Shown here: one piece after another, positions 20,541 to 20,985 of the stretch
Layout: each line of letters opens with the position of its first letter
How positions within the stretch are numbered: the first letter of the stretch is position 1
Origin: a virus
IMG/VR virus record: IMGVR_UViG_3300034093_001684
Location: 1-20,985 of that record
Strand: one strand, 5' to 3'
Length of the DNA stretch: 20,985 nucleotides
The notes under the pieces: generated by a model
Databases searched by the model: none
What the model was told of the DNA's origin: nothing
What the model saw: the letters and a program-made list of their open reading frames with translations, nothing else
Program-made: the position numbers and the translations under genes

Positions 20541-20985
20541 ATGGCAAATCCAAGCAAAACAGTTCAAGTAACCATATATCCAACTCCATATGCGGTTCAA
20601 GGTGCGCCTGGAGTATCTGGACCTACTGGTCCTGTTGGACCCGTAGGTATTGGATTTGAACCATTAAATTTTACGGGAATTGTAGTAATTGATTATGGAT
20701 CTGAATCTTCGGTAATTGTAGATATTTTATCTACACAAAACGCATTAACTGTGGGTAATACAGTTAAAATAAGTTTTCCAACTTTAAGTAGTTATTTGTA
20801 TGGTATTATTACTGACTATGATGCTAATTCATTAACTTTTCTTCAATTGAGTGGTACAGCAATTGAAGGAAATACACCAACCTCGGGAACAATAATTTTA
20901 AATGGTCTTCCAGGAGATGCTGGTAGTGGTGGTGGAGGTGACGGTAGTACATTCTACTATCAACCACCACAACCAACAGGTACCG
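20541..20985 (+). CDS. Collagen-like fibre protein, N-terminal part (runs off right edge)
   Basis: The first 148 codons of a gene leaving the window on the right. After a short N-terminus (MANPSKTVQVTIYPTPYAVQ) come six Gly-X-Y triplets beginning 'GAPGVSGPTGPVGPVG', which can form a collagen-type triple helix. A beta-rich domain of about 80 residues follows, then a second glycine-rich segment 'GLPGDAGSGGGGDGS'. Phage fibre and adhesin proteins often use such collagen-like stalks to trimerise. It begins two bases after the upstream stop (TAA-T-ATG) and probably depends on coupled translation. Its total length and receptor-binding end are not visible. Confidence 0.75.
   Translation, partial: MANPSKTVQVTIYPTPYAVQGAPGVSGPTGPVGPVGIGFEPLNFTGIVVIDYGSESSVIVDILSTQNALTVGNTVKISFPTLSSYLYGIITDYDANSLTFLQLSGTAIEGNTPTSGTIILNGLPGDAGSGGGGDGSTFYYQPPQPTGT

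Noticed and set aside
1-20985. CRISPR arrays, tRNA genes, insertion sequences, attachment sites
   Set aside because: No regularly spaced repeats, cloverleaf-like sequences with a CCA-adjacent acceptor stem, transposase genes or terminal inverted repeats were seen; intergenic space is too small for most of these.

Overview
The window is a piece of a T4-like myovirus genome, most like those of marine T4-type phages (cyanophage or pelagiphage style). The evidence is a recognisable T4 core set: uvsW and uvsY on the minus strand, then gp55, gp47, gp46, gp45, gp44, gp62 and regA on the plus strand in the order known from T4 relatives. The DNA is AT-rich throughout. The host cannot be read from the window: there is no photosynthesis or other host-marker gene, no tRNA, no CRISPR array and no insertion sequence.

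Layout. (1) 1-634, minus strand: the 5' end of uvsW and a complete uvsY. (2) 635-719: a compact divergent regulatory region with two back-to-back sigma70-like promoters. (3) 720-12469, plus strand: a glycan island of 13 tightly packed genes, most overlapping by 1-26 bp. It encodes seven glycosyltransferase-like proteins of different families, a small class I methyltransferase, two FkbM-type methyltransferases, two separate sugar-nucleotide SDR enzymes and one large SDR-cupin-C-methyltransferase fusion. (4) 12475-16375: late sigma factor gp55, the recombination nuclease gp47/gp46, a probable virion or adhesin gene (15851) and a 50-residue basic protein (16223). (5) 16395-18836: sliding clamp gp45, clamp loader gp44/gp62 and translational repressor RegA. 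(6) 18845-20985: a GT2-TPR glycosyltransferase, a probable virion protein and the start of a collagen-like fibre protein. The DNA polymerase gene (43), which usually follows regA, is not in the window.

How the genes work together. The core genes supply recombination-dependent replication (uvsW, uvsY, 46/47), the processivity machinery (44/62/45) and late transcription, in which gp55 acts with the clamp. The island looks like a self-contained pathway that tailors an activated sugar (epimerisation, reduction, C-methylation, O-methylation) and assembles it into a glycan. It has no nucleotidyltransferase to activate a sugar, so it probably draws on host NDP-sugars. The acceptor (virion protein, host surface glycan or DNA) is unknown.

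The most unusual signal is regulatory. Three genes (uvsY, gp55 and the 50-aa ORF) have a promoter of the form TTGACA/T-N16-TATAMT-N6 followed immediately by the start codon, with no usable Shine-Dalgarno site inside the predicted transcript. This predicts leaderless mRNAs. CTAAATA, a likely variant of the T4 late promoter, occurs upstream of the two virion-like genes, once in the same leaderless geometry.
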